From Pseudomonadota bacterium (GTDB lineage: Bacteria > Myxococcota_A > UBA796 > UBA9615), in assembly GCA_024229515.1 (NCBI GenBank), contig JAAESI010000139.1, positions 21,557-85,556 on the forward strand: DNA of 64,000 bases. The letters are read 5' to 3'. Below are positions 25,033 to 34,323 of the stretch, one piece after another (positions within the stretch are counted from its first letter, which is position 1; each line of letters opens with the position of its first letter). The notes beneath the pieces were generated by a model. The model ran no database searches. It saw nothing but the letters and a program-made list of their open reading frames with translations, and was not told the origin of the DNA. The translations under genes were made by a program, and so were the position numbers.

Positions 25033-26443
25033 CTACGGTGTGGTCCAGCCGGCGAACGTGTCGGGGGTCGAGCCGACGCTCCCCGGGATCTCGCCGGGGC
25101 CAGCAGCAGGTCCAGGTGCATCGCCGCGTCGTTGGCGGAGCCCTCGGGGCCGAGCACCGCGGAGGTGTCGATCGCGGCGGGGAGGGGGGGCCGTCGCTGC
25201 CGTTCGGACCGGTGGGGGCATAGCCGCCGTAGACGGGGCGGTAGCGGTCGTTCCACGCCTCGCCCGCGTTGAAGGCGAGCACGAAGAACACGTCGCTGGG
25301 CCAGTTCGAGGCGAGGAGGCCGCGGACGGCAGTGGCGTCGGTGTCGGGGCCGACATCCGCGCTGTCGAACGGCACCTCGACGGAGCGGAAGCTCGAGAGC
25401 GTGCCGCCCGTCACCCTGCCCGCTCCGAGCACGCAGCTGGTGTAGCTGTCGGCGTTGGGGGAGCTCCACACGAGCTGGTTCCCCCGGCGGAACTCGAAGC
25501 CGCCCTCGTCCGTGGTCTCGATCGTCGCGAGGTGGGTGGCGGTCCACGCGCCCCCGCTGAAGTGGATGAAGCTGAACCGGAAGTACAGCCTCCCTTCGTC
25601 GTCCCCGGGGGCCCGGCGCGCATACAGCAGGGTCACCAAGTCCGCGGAGCGCGTGTAGACGAGCACGACCTAGTCGCCGAGGGGGTCGCCCTCGACCCCG
25701 GTGCCCAGTCGGGCCGCGTAGAGGGTCGTGTCGGCGCCCGGGGCCACGCCGCTGGCGTCGACGACGAAGTCGACGGCGGCCTCCGCGCCCGGCGTCGCGC
25801 CTTAGCTGTCCTCCACCAGTCCGAACCAGCCCGGGATCTGCACGCTGTCGACGCTGCTGTCCACGGTGACGTCGGGGTGGGTGCTCTCCAGGTCGATGTC
25901 GACCCAACCGTTGACCCCTTCGATGTGCAGGTCGACGGCCGCCGCGGCGCCGAGGACGCTGTCGGAGCCACCGCCGACGAACGCCGCGTTGACCACGCCG
26001 CCGTTCTTGCGCCTCGGATCCCCGTCGCCGTCGAACGGGGCGGAGCCCTCGGCGTCCTCGAAGTAGCCGCCGCTCATGTCCTCGCGGAACGGCATCCACC
26101 CGGTGGACGCCCCCGGCGCGATGGTCTCGCCTTCGAGGTCGAAGGTCTCAGCCTCCGGGGCGTCGCCGGACCAGCCGATCCAGTTTCGGAGCAGGACGGC
26201 CTGATCGTGGGGATCTGCGACGTTGTCGAGCAGGTCCTGGAACAGCGTCTCGTCGATGCCGCCGTCGTCGATCGCGGAGCGGGCCCCGCTGTCGGACGAG
26301 CCGCCCGGACCGTCGGTCGGCACGATCGACTGGACGATCTCCGTGTAGGTGGCCAGATCGACCGAGCTGCCCGCGCAGCCGGCCGCTGCGGGCGCGAGGA
26401 TCAGCAGGGAGCAGACCAGCAGCGTCTTCTCGATCGGGACCAT
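25033..26443 (-). pseudogene. Lipoprotein gene with two in-frame stops and two frameshifts
   Basis: ATG 26443 with GGAGG upstream starts a lipoprotein (LLVCSLLILAPAAAGC). The frame runs to VEDS and a TAA at 25802-25804, then continues in the same frame as sensible protein to GD and a TAG at 25670-25672, and continues again in the same frame (VLVYTRSADLVTLLYARRAP). At both stops a Tyr codon (TAC) differing by one base would keep the frame open. Farther on, single-base shifts at the C7/G7 tract ~25184-25190 and near 25096-25105 link it to AAIDTSAVLGPEGSAND and finally TPDTFAGWTTP, stop at 25033. The whole is about 470 codons. Four lesions make a genuine pseudogene the simplest reading, though poor base quality is possible. 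Function unknown. Confidence 0.65.
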
Positions 26444-26699
26444 GGGGACCTCCGGCGACCTGTGCGGCGATTCGACGCTATCAGCGACCGGGCCGGGCCG
26501 AAGTGACGCATCCCAGCGGCGGCGGCGGTGCTCCTCGCGACCGGGTTCTGCACAGTCGTCGATCGAGGAGCTCGACGAGTACGTCGGCGGTCGGTAGCGC
26601 CCGCCGCGTCGGCAACCCCGCTCCAGCAGCACTCGTCGCCACGGCCGTGCGTTCTCGTTCAGAGCGTGAGTACGCGTAGAGTCTCTTGACGGAGGTGGC

Positions 26700-27884
26700 A
26701 TGAAGATCCTGGACCTGGACGGAACCGCCTACGAACGCGGTCAGCAGCAGGCGTCCGCGTTGCGCGAGGGATTCGACGGCCTCCTGCGCTCCATCTTGCA
26801 GTCGCCCGAGTGGCAGGAGCACGGTCCCCCCGCGATGCCGAAGTTCCTCCTGTGGGGCGCCCTCGGGGCCGCCGGTCGGACCCTGACCCGGCCGTCGGTG
26901 CGGCGGCTGCTGCCCAACCAGGCGGACCGGATCCGGGGGCTCGCCGCGGGGCTCAGCGTGAGCGAGTCCTTCGCGTGGGGCGTGCAGTTCCTCGAGATCG
27001 TGTTCTGCCAGGCCGGCAGCAGCCTCGCTCCTCCGCCCCCGGTCGGCTGCACGGTGGTGCTCGCTCCGCCGTCAGCGACCCGGTCGGGGCACACCCTCAC
27101 GGGCCGAAACTACGACTTCCCCTACCTCCTGCAGGACCACCAGGTGATCCGCCGGGAGCGCCCCTCGGAGCCCGACCGCCTGGCGACGACGACCATCACG
27201 CAGGTGGTCCTGGGGGGCGCCCACCAGGGGATCAACGAGGCCGGCGTCACGCTGTCGGGCAACAACGCCCGGCTCTGGCGGGGGCCGCACCTGCGCATGC
27301 GCGGCGTCCCCCTGTCGCTCCTGCTGCAGGAGGTGCTTGAGACCTGCCGAACCGCCGAGGAGGCGCGGAGGCGAGTGGTCGCCTTCGACGTCGGCCGCTC
27401 CAACGCCGGCTTCGTCGCGATCGCGGACCCGTCGGGCGACGCCTGCGTCGTCGAGCTGACGGCCCAGGGGACTCGGGTCCGCCACCCGGACGAGGCCGGC
27501 GTGCTGGCGCAGGCCAACGACTTCGTCCTCATGGAGGAGGCCAACGTGCCCGAAGGGACCCGCTGGACCGTCAAGGGGATGGAGAACGTCGAGTACCTCA
27601 TCGGCTCACGGGCCCGGCGGGAGGCGGCGGCCGCGCAGATGACCGCGGACGCCGGTGACGTGACGGTCGAGTCGATCCAGGCGGTCCTGCGGGACCACGC
27701 TGGCGCCGACGGCGGGGGCCACGGCACGGTCTGCTGCCACGGCACCTCCGGCGGGACCCTCTCCAGCATGGTCGTGGACACCGGGAGCCTGGAGATGTGG
27801 GTGGCCGAGGGGGCTCCCTGCGAAGCGGAGTACGAAGCCGTCCCGTTCCGAGCGGCGTCCCCGGGGGGGAACGTGCTGCCGTAG
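26700..27884 (+). CDS. C45-type peptidase / acyl-CoA:6-aminopenicillanic acid acyltransferase-like Ntn hydrolase
   Basis: 394 aa, ATG 26700 with GGAGG upstream. N-terminal helical propeptide-like region, then VGCTVVLAPP with Cys117, the expected autoproteolytic N-terminal nucleophile of the linear-amide C-N hydrolase superfamily. GRNYDFPY (~136) and NEAGVTLSGNN (~179) supply the conserved Asp and Asn residues lining the active site. Family members cleave or form amide bonds: isopenicillin N acyltransferase, choloylglycine hydrolases, N-acylethanolamine and peptide-tailoring enzymes. No signal peptide is seen, so a cytoplasmic role is likely. Substrate unknown. Complete and undamaged. Confidence 0.84.
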   Translation: MKILDLDGTAYERGQQQASALREGFDGLLRSILQSPEWQEHGPPAMPKFLLWGALGAAGRTLTRPSVRRLLPNQADRIRGLAAGLSVSESFAWGVQFLEIVFCQAGSSLAPPPPVGCTVVLAPPSATRSGHTLTGRNYDFPYLLQDHQVIRRERPSEPDRLATTTITQVVLGGAHQGINEAGVTLSGNNARLWRGPHLRMRGVPLSLLLQEVLETCRTAEEARRRVVAFDVGRSNAGFVAIADPSGDACVVELTAQGTRVRHPDEAGVLAQANDFVLMEEANVPEGTRWTVKGMENVEYLIGSRARREAAAAQMTADAGDVTVESIQAVLRDHAGADGGGHGTVCCHGTSGGTLSSMVVDTGSLEMWVAEGAPCEAEYEAVPFRAASPGGNVLP

Positions 27885-27913
27885 CTCCTCGCGGGGAGGT
27901 CCCAGGGCCGGAG

Positions 27914-28546
27914 CTAGTCACCGCACTCTGCGCTCAACGAGGCGGGAGGCGCTGTCGGCATCGCCGACTCACAGCCGCTGACCACGACGTCGAAGAGGCT
28001 GTACCAGCAGATGTCGAGACCGAGACCGCCGAAGTAGCGGTCGCTGTCCGCGCCACCGACCAGGGTGTCCCCGTCCTTCTTGCCGTAGAGCTTGTCCTGC
28101 CCCCCGTTGCCGCACAGGAGGTCATCGCCCTCGTTGCCCTTGATGGTGTCGTCTCCCTCGCCCCCGCGGAGCAGGTCGTCGCCAGTGCCACCGCGCAGGT
28201 CGTCCGCGCCGTCGCCTCCGAGGAGGAAGTCCGCGTCGCCGCCGCCCTCGAGGAGGTCGTTGTCGTCGCCGCCGTTGAGGGTCTCGGCGAAGTCACCGCC
28301 GTACAGCTCGTCGTCCCCCTCGCTCCCGGACAGCGACAACTGCCCGTACCCGCCGCAGGCCGGCATCGTGGTGTACGTCGCGTCGCGCACGTCGTTGCCG
28401 CCGTCGCCATCGGCGCTGTCCGTGCCGTCGTTCGCCTCGATCCAGTCGTGGCCACCGTCGCCGTCAGGAGTAGCTCGCAAGCCCGCGGCGCCGGGACCGC
28501 AGGAGGTCAGGACGGCGCAGAGCAGGAAGAGGAGGGAGCGACGCAC
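27914..28546 (-). CDS. RTX-like repeat lipoprotein
   Basis: 210 aa from a GTG at 28546, preferred because the signal peptide (RRSLLFLLCAVLTSC, lipobox Cys ~15) begins there. Residues ~75-175 are Ca2+-binding nonapeptides of the hemolysin type (GGDDNDLLEGGGDAD, GGDGADDLRGGTGDD, GGEGDDTIKGNEGDD), forming a parallel beta-roll. There is no toxin domain and no C-terminal type I secretion signal; Sec export with lipid anchoring is implied. It is therefore more likely a surface Ca2+-binding structural protein than a classic RTX toxin. Convergent with the acyltransferase gene. Confidence 0.82.
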   Translation of the reverse strand: MRRSLLFLLCAVLTSCGPGAAGLRATPDGDGGHDWIEANDGTDSADGDGGNDVRDATYTTMPACGGYGQLSLSGSEGDDELYGGDFAETLNGGDDNDLLEGGGDADFLLGGDGADDLRGGTGDDLLRGGEGDDTIKGNEGDDLLCGNGGQDKLYGKKDGDTLVGGADSDRYFGGLGLDICWYSLFDVVVSGCESAMPTAPPASLSAECGD

Positions 28547-28586
28547 GCCGAGGATTGTATTCCCTGTCAGCCCGGCGGGCGGGGCG

Positions 28587-29315
28587 TCAATCAGGGACCG
28601 GCTCCAAGAACGTGAAGTCGTCCAGGGCGACGTCTTCACTTTCGTTCAGCCCGGCCCACTCATCCCCGTTGACGATGTCGATCTGCCGGATGGCCGGCCC
28701 TGGCCTGCCGTCTGCGTCGGTCGCGACGAAGCCGAGGAAGGTCGCACCTCCTCCGTTGCTCTCCACTCCCATGAGTTCGTCGAGTTCGACCATTCCCGCG
28801 CCCAGGATCCTCATCCCACTGGGGCCTCGGTCGGGCCGATCGGCGTCCACGAACATCGCTGAGAAGGCCGCCACGCCGGCGCCCACGCCGCCCACGGAGA
28901 AGGTGACCGTGGTCTCGTGCCCGCCCTCGTCGTTGCCCTCGGCCATGGGCCCGGGCGCGTACAGGTTGGGCTCAGACGGGGCGTCTTCGAAGTCGTCGGG
29001 GAGCCCGAAGTCCGTGTGCACGTACTGCTCGCCGTCCCCCTCGATGCGGATCCCGTGGGATGCGAGGTAGCGTTCGGCGTCGATCGACACGGGGTCGTCG
29101 CCGTCGGCGTCGACATCGTCGAAGTCGACGGTGAGCAGGCAGCTGAAGCCGACCAGCGCGTCCTCGAAGTCGTCCGGATCCTCGTAGGCCTGGACGGTGA
29201 CGTCGGCGGGGTCGGCGAAGATCGCTCCGTCACAGACATCGCCGGCCGGGCATCCGGCGAGGGCCATGCAGGCGATGGTCAGAGTGTAGGGCGGACGTAC
29301 GGAGACTCGATGCAT
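28587..29315 (-). CDS. Lipoprotein of unknown function with acidic beta-rich domain
   Basis: 242 aa from ATG 29315 with GGGGGAG upstream. Signal and lipobox: PYTLTIACMALAGC. The mature part is acidic (VTVQAYEDPDDFEDALVG, then DFDDVDADGDDPVSI) and beta-rich, with VTFSVGGVGAGVAAFSAMF and a terminal VALDDFTFLEP pattern that recalls secreted proteins with a C-terminal jelly-roll such as PEP-CTERM-associated domains. No sorting tail is present; the protein ends after VPD. It sits 40 nt upstream of the RTX lipoprotein on the same strand and may share its transcript. Function unknown. Confidence 0.72.
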   Translation of the reverse strand: MHRVSVRPPYTLTIACMALAGCPAGDVCDGAIFADPADVTVQAYEDPDDFEDALVGFSCLLTVDFDDVDADGDDPVSIDAERYLASHGIRIEGDGEQYVHTDFGLPDDFEDAPSEPNLYAPGPMAEGNDEGGHETTVTFSVGGVGAGVAAFSAMFVDADRPDRGPSGMRILGAGMVELDELMGVESNGGGATFLGFVATDADGRPGPAIRQIDIVNGDEWAGLNESEDVALDDFTFLEPVPD

Positions 29316-29474
29316 GGCTCCCCCAATCTCCGCAGTGTACCGCGAAGGACGACGCGACTCGCTTCGTTGTTGCTTGCCGTCCGCTGACTCGTCGCGCCGG
29401 ACGGTCGCTACCGCAACGTCCATGCGGCGACGGGGTCTCCCGCGAGCAGGTGGTAAGCGCCCCCCATGGCCGGA

Positions 29475-29494
29475 CCCCCATCGTTCGATGGGGG
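29475..29494. repeat. Perfect inverted repeat in a 322-bp gap
   Basis: The segment 29316-29637 contains no convincing gene. Its one clear feature is a perfect palindromic hairpin with 9-nt arms (CCCCCATCG / CGATGGGGG) and a two-base TT centre. It is not followed by a T run. It lies between divergent genes, so an operator or a processed leader structure is possible. Short AT-rich patches near 29500-29640 probably hold the promoter of the PPC lipoprotein. Confidence 0.5.
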
Positions 29495-29637
29495 ATTGCG
29501 CCAGATTGTACTGGGGATTGGACTCCAAATCGTAATAGTTGTTTGGAAGCCACCAGGGCATGACAGGGGCCCACCCGAGATTCAACTTGTCCGCGTTCTG
29601 CCAACCTTGAGAGGTGATTGACTCGGAGAAATAAACG

Positions 29638-31532
29638 TTGAGGCTTCCCGCACTTCCGATGCTGTTCGCGCTGGCCGCCTGCGCGGCTCCTTCATCGTCC
29701 TCGACCGAGGGCGCCCCGGGCGCTGAGTCGGCGCCCGTGGAGCCGGCCTCGAACCCCGGCGCCCCCGCCTGCATCGACGACCGCCTCGAGCCGGCGGACG
29801 GATCGGACCGGGTCGTGTCGCTCGAGGTGGGCGGGTACGCCGACCTGGTCCTGTGCGCGGGGACCTGGACACGTACCGGATCCAAGTCCCCGCGGGCACC
29901 TGGCTGAACGCCGACCTCCTTCGCGCAGACAATGCCTGGAGATTGGATCTCGGGCCCGAGCTCGCAGCCGACGTCATCACGGGCGAGATGAGCGGTGGCG
30001 CGGTGCGGGCCGGCGTGTGGATCGAGGAACCGCAGGGGGTGCAGGTCACCGTGTCCCTACCAGGAGCGGACGAGGCGACCGGGTACGACCTCGTCCTCAG
30101 CTTTTGCTCGCCTGACGCGAGCGAGCCCGACAACGGCCCCGAGACCGCGGCCCCGACGGGCCCCTTCTCCAACTTCGACCGCACGCTGTGCAGCCCCGCC
30201 GACGAGGACTGGCACAGGCTGGACGCGCTCGCATCGGACATCCTCGTCGTCGCGCGGGCGTGGTTCCCCGAACAGGAGGGGGACATCGACCTGTACCTGT
30301 TCGGGCCCGACCTCGAGTTGCTGGCCGTCGGTGGGAACGAGGGTCCGCTCGAGTCCATCGTGCACGTGACGCATGCGCCGGGAACCCACTTCCTGCGCGT
30401 CGTGCTCGCACCCGAGCGGGAGATCTCGGGGCTGAACTACGACCTCGACCTGGGGCTCGAGGCGGTGCCATCGGAGTGCGAGGCCGACGTGTTCGAGCCC
30501 AATGATTCGCCTGCGACGGGCCGCATGCTGATGTCGACGATCTACGAAGATCTCACCGCCTGCCCCGAGGACGAGGACCACTTCGTCCTCCCCCTGGGCG
30601 CCGGCGACGAGGTCGAGCTTCAGCTGGACTTCTTCGACGACGAAGGTGACCTCGACCTCCTCGTCTTCGACCCCGCAGGCGGCCTGATCGCGTCGGCGGA
30701 ATCGCAATCCGACGACGAAGCGCTCGCGTTCGTCGCCGAGCAGGACGGCTTGCACCGGGTCGAGGTCGTGCTCGCGGCGGATCGTGGCGGCATGCCGGGG
30801 AACCGCTACGGCATCGCCGTGGAGGGGGGCGGGTCGGTCTGCGCTCCCGATCCCTTCGAGCCGAACGACACCCCCGAGGCAGCGCCCCCGGTTCCCTCCG
30901 GCGACTACCGAGATCAAACGGTCTGTCCGTCGGACGACGACTGGTACCTGCTGGAGTTGGGGTTCGGCGAAGAGGTCATCATCAACATCGGCTACGACCC
31001 CGGCGAAGGGGACGTCGACGGCTTCCTCTACGCCCCCGACGGGGCCCTCGCGGCCGAGGGAACGACCGGCGGCAACGAGACGTTCGCCTACGACGTGGCC
31101 GAGTCGGGCCTCTACCTCCTGCACATCGTGCTCGCGGAAGAGGCCGGCGCCGTGCCGGGGACCGTGTACGACTTCGGGGTGCTCTCCATCCCCACCTCGA
31201 ACTGTTCGCCGGACGCATACGAGCCGAACGAGTCGCAGGGTTCGGCCTTCCCCCTCGGGGTCGGGCTCTACCCCGGCGCGACTGCCTGCACGGGCGAGGT
31301 CGACTGGTACAGGGTCGATCTCCCTCCCGAGGGCGGCACCGCGATCATCACGCGGTCCGCTGGCGATGGGTTCGTGACGGCGGGTACCTACGACGCCACC
31401 GGTGAACTCGTGGGGAAGACGGCCCTCGCTGACGAGGAGGACGCGCTGCTCGAGCTCGGGGGCGGCACCCAGTGGCTGGCGATCGAGGCCGAAGCCGTCG
31501 AGTTGGTCTACGGCGTCGAGCTGATCTACTAA
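29638..31532 (+). CDS. Multi-domain PPC-repeat lipoprotein, frameshifted near the 5' end
   Basis: A TTG at 29638, ten nucleotides after GGAGA, starts a lipoprotein signal (LPALPMLFALAAC). At the G4 run 29859-29862 one base is missing: the first frame reads into CAGTWTRTG, whereas the second continues the domain as LDTYRIQVPAGTWLN and stays open to 31532. The rest is about five copies of a ~110-residue unit, each with an E-P-N/D start (FEPNDSPATG, FEPNDTPEA, YEPNESQGS), a Cys, a DxDW/H core and a GDxDLxLF strand. This is the bacterial pre-peptidase C-terminal (PPC) domain, here without any peptidase. A surface adhesin or binding scaffold is the best inference. Confidence 0.78.
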
Positions 31533-31546
31533 CGCCCCGCGGGGCG
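31533..31546 (+). terminator. GC palindrome after the PPC lipoprotein gene
   Basis: CGCCCCGCGGGGCG, a perfect 14-nt palindrome, directly follows the TAA stop at 31532. Such GC stems can end transcripts in GC-rich bacteria even without a U tract, but no T run is present, so the terminator call is tentative. Confidence 0.35.
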
Positions 31547-31555
31547 CCCCGGGGA

Positions 31556-31691
31556 GGGGCACTTCAGGACACCCTCGCCGCCAGGGTGGCGCGGGGCGCA
31601 CCGCCTCGGGGAACTTGGGGACACCCTCGCCGCCAGGGTGGCGCGGGGCGCACCGCCTGGGGGCACTTCAGGACACCCTCGCCGCCAGGGT
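31556..31691. repeat. 52-bp tandem repeat, 2.6 copies
   Basis: Three successive units begin at 31556, 31608 and 31660; the third is cut after ~32 nt. The copies are nearly identical (one or two differences, such as CACTTCAGG versus AACTTGGGG). Each contains CACCCT-CGCCGCC-AGGGTG, a hairpin with a 6-bp stem. The array lies in a 416-bp gap between genes; the remainder (31692-31948) shows nothing recognisable except the leader of the Asp-rich lipoprotein. The exact 52-bp period suggests a variable-number repeat or a mobile hairpin family. Confidence 0.85.
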
Positions 31692-31948
31692 CCCGCCCAG
31701 TGTGCGGACTCGGGGACCTACGAGCGCGAGGATTCTGGACCTCGTGATCGGCACAAGCCCCCCAGCCCGGGGCCTCGCCTTGTGCGCTTCGCTGGATCCG
31801 TCCTTTCGAGGACTGTCCCCCCGGAGGTGGACAGCTGTGTTCCAGGCGGGTGCAGGGTCGTCGCTCGCAGGCGCGCGCCGCCAGCCACTGTGTCCACATC
31901 CCCCCAACGGCTGAGTCCCGCAAAGGCACCTCAGTGAAGGAACACCGG

Positions 31949-32372
31949 ATGCGATCGATCCCTCCTGCCCTCCTCGCCCTCGCGCTCGCCCTCGCGCTCG
32001 TCGGGTGCCCCGATGACGACGACGACGCCACCGACGACGACGACGTCACCGACGACGACGACGACGACGACGTCCCCGAGGACTGGGACTGGCGAATCGA
32101 CGAGCCCGTCGCCGACGGCTGCGTGAACATGGAGGACGGCAGTGTCAGCCCCGAGTTCAGCGACCAATGCCTGCTCTACCTGGCCCAGGGCGGGAACATC
32201 GATCTGATGGGCATCGGGGATCCATTCGCGGGCACGGGCAGCCTGTGCGCGGAGACCGAGGACGGATGGACCCCCAGTGGTGAGTACGAGAGCCTGGCGG
32301 CGATGCCGGACACGCCCGCTTGCGACGGCGACGAATGGAACGTCTGGGGCGACTACGTCGAGGGCCGCGGGC
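31949..32372 (+). pseudogene. Asp-rich lipoprotein, 3' part lost at a junction
   Basis: ATG 31949 with GAAGGA upstream starts a lipoprotein (PPALLALALALALVGC) followed at once by poly-Asp with Ala/Thr/Val (DDDDDATDDDDVTDDDDDDD), then an acidic Cys-containing domain (CVNMEDGSVSPEFSDQCLLY). After GDEWNVWGDYVEGRG at about 32370 the frame enters DNA that codes, in another frame, for a regulator. No natural C-terminus is present. The gene therefore looks truncated by a deletion, an insertion or an assembly join. Function unknown. Confidence 0.6.
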
Positions 32373-33237
32373 CTGGAGGCCAAGCTGTTCCTGAACCACG
32401 GCCGCATCTCCCAGAAGCTGCTGCGCGCCTGGCGCGGCGATCGGACCCAGCTGGCCTTCTCCATCGACCTCGGCTTCTCGAGCAACGTGGCCTCCCACTG
32501 GGAGGCCGGACGCCGAGCACCCACCGCCGCCACAGCCCTGCTCGCGGCCGCCCTCGAGCGCCCCGAGGGCCCGCCGATTTGGCCCGCCTCTACGGCGCCG
32601 ACTGGCTGGATCGGGTGGATGTCGCATCCCCTGATGGCGTCGCTCTGCTCATGGGCAACCTGATGAGCCACCGCAGCACGGCCCAGGTGGCCGAGCGCCT
32701 GGGCGTGACCCGTCAGACCCTGGGCCGCTGGCTGGGCGGCCGGGTTGAACCTCGCCTGCCGGACTTCCTGGCCTGCATGGAGGCGACCTCAAGCCTGTAT
32801 CGGGGTTTGCCGCTGTTGGTGGAGCGCGTGCCGCTCGACGCCGTCGGCTCGACCCCCCTCTCTCCAGTCGCCAGCCGTGTCCTCCTGGGGCTCTACCTGG
32901 ACAGCTATCGGGCCCTGCCGCGTCACGACTCAGCCTGGCTCGGCCGCCGGCTCCGGCCTGCAGACGACGATCTGGAGTTGGCGCTCGATGGCCTGGCCGA
33001 GGGTGGACGGATCGCCTGGACGGGCAGCCACTACCAGCCTCTACAGGTGGACTACGTGGGCAGCCCACCGCGGGAGTCGGAGCCCGAGCTCCGGGCCGAG
33101 GCGATCGACTTGCTGAGCCAGATCGTGCCCATCAAGAAGACCTACTCCATGCGATGGGCTCCGCCGAGGAGCTCTTCTACGTCCTGCTGGCCCTGATGCC
33201 CATGGCGCCCCTGCCCGGGTCAGATCCGGAGCAATGA
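32373..33237 (+). pseudogene. DUF4423-like helix-turn-helix protein, frameshifted twice, no start codon
   Basis: The coding pattern begins abruptly at LEAKLFLNHGRISQKLL, where the first codon is CTG (32373). The N-terminal region RTQLAFSIDLGFSSNVASHW resembles the HTH of DUF4423/TIGR02147-type regulators found in Bdellovibrio and Myxococcota. A one-base loss near 32570 (CCGCCGATTT) shifts the frame into ADLARLYGADWLDRV, then a second HTH-like segment (TAQVAERLGVTRQTLGRWL). A further shift near 33150 is needed to reach the likely C-terminus (GSAEELFYVLLALMPMAPLP), stop 33235-33237. Three defects suggest a pseudogene created with the truncation of the lipoprotein just upstream. Confidence 0.6.
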
Positions 33238-33388
33238 TGCTCTCTGCGGTCGACGGAAGGCTGCTTGTCGGACCTACCTCTCGCCGTTGAAGTCGACGGT
33301 CTCGTCGGTAGCGCGGCGGCAGCGGCGGGGCGGGCGGGCCAAGGGCGCGCGCAAGGCCCCTATGAGCAGGAACGAGTAGCATCTGCCG

Positions 33389-34261
33389 ATGCCGCTCCGT
33401 CCCCTCCGAAGCCTCTTCCGCAAGTGGAAGCAGCAGACCGACCGAAGCCACCTCTGGCGGATCTCGCGGCACTTGTCCGAGAGCCGGCTGCGCCTGGCCG
33501 AGGACGACAGCCTGGCGCTCGTCCCCGACTACTTCCTCCGCCCCGAGGCTCGAGGAAGCGGGCTCTTCCTCGGCTTCTACTCGGACGGCGGGGTCGAGTA
33601 CGCGCTGCGGGAGTACGGCCTGTGGCACCTCATGGTGGAGCAGTCCACGTCCGGGGAGCTGGCGGTCGAGATTCGGGACACGTCGGAGCGGTTCCATCGG
33701 CTGCGGATCTCGGATGCGCAGACGGGTGCGGTGCACACCGAGATCCGCGCTGGCCTCGAGCCGCGCGAGGATGGCACCTGGCTCTACGTGGACTGGATTC
33801 TGTCGCAGCGCCCCGGTGCCGTGTTCGCCCCCGAGCGGCCCGCCCTTCCCGGCCAGGAACACCCCGGAAGCGGACACTCACGGGAGATCCTGGAGCTGCT
33901 GCTCATCATGGGAGGCCGCCTCGACTGCGCCGGCGTCATGGGCCGCCCCTCCCACTTCCACAACGGCGTGATGTACCGGGTGCACTTCCGGTTCGGGGAC
34001 CCCGTGCTCGAGGGGCGCTTCGCGGCCATTCGGGATGCCCAACGCGACGCCGGCTTGTCGCTCAGCGAGGCGTCCTGGGCGATCGAGCGGGGGGCGCTGC
34101 GCGAGGACGACGATGTCGTGCGGTGGGAGCCGGGCCTGGTCCTGGCGCCCCTGGTTCCCGACGCCGAGTTCGAGGACGCGGCGTGGGAGGCGACCGTGGA
34201 CGAAGCGCGCAAGGGTGCACGATTGAGGTTCGACCTGCCTCGGGTCGAGGAACCTGCGTAG
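33389..34261 (+). CDS. Conserved-looking protein of unknown function
   Basis: 290 aa from ATG 33389. No signal peptide and no transmembrane helix. Begins with a basic helix (RSLFRKWKQQTDRSHLWR), followed by a mixed alpha/beta domain with RRLDCAGVMGRPSHFHNG-like features (GRPSHFHNGVMYRVHFRFG) and a C-terminal acidic helix. The coding quality is good over the full length: no lesions and a normal codon pattern. I do not recognise the family. It stands alone, with a 150-bp gap after the damaged regulator and convergent to the barrel-like gene. Confidence 0.62.
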   Translation: MPLRPLRSLFRKWKQQTDRSHLWRISRHLSESRLRLAEDDSLALVPDYFLRPEARGSGLFLGFYSDGGVEYALREYGLWHLMVEQSTSGELAVEIRDTSERFHRLRISDAQTGAVHTEIRAGLEPREDGTWLYVDWILSQRPGAVFAPERPALPGQEHPGSGHSREILELLLIMGGRLDCAGVMGRPSHFHNGVMYRVHFRFGDPVLEGRFAAIRDAQRDAGLSLSEASWAIERGALREDDDVVRWEPGLVLAPLVPDAEFEDAAWEATVDEARKGARLRFDLPRVEEPA

Positions 34262-34323
34262 ATCCGCCCTCTCCGAGCCAATGACCTCGCCGGCCTCCCC
34301 TCTCAGACCGCGTCGCCTCGCCG

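Noticed and set aside
31556..31691. 52-bp repeats as a CRISPR array
   Set aside because: Units are directly adjacent with no unique spacers and no cas genes in the window.
33878..34323. Extension of the VCBS reading frame beyond the exported protein
   Set aside because: The translation after ~34800 is Arg/Gly/Pro-rich and antisense to a good gene; the real continuation lies one frame over.
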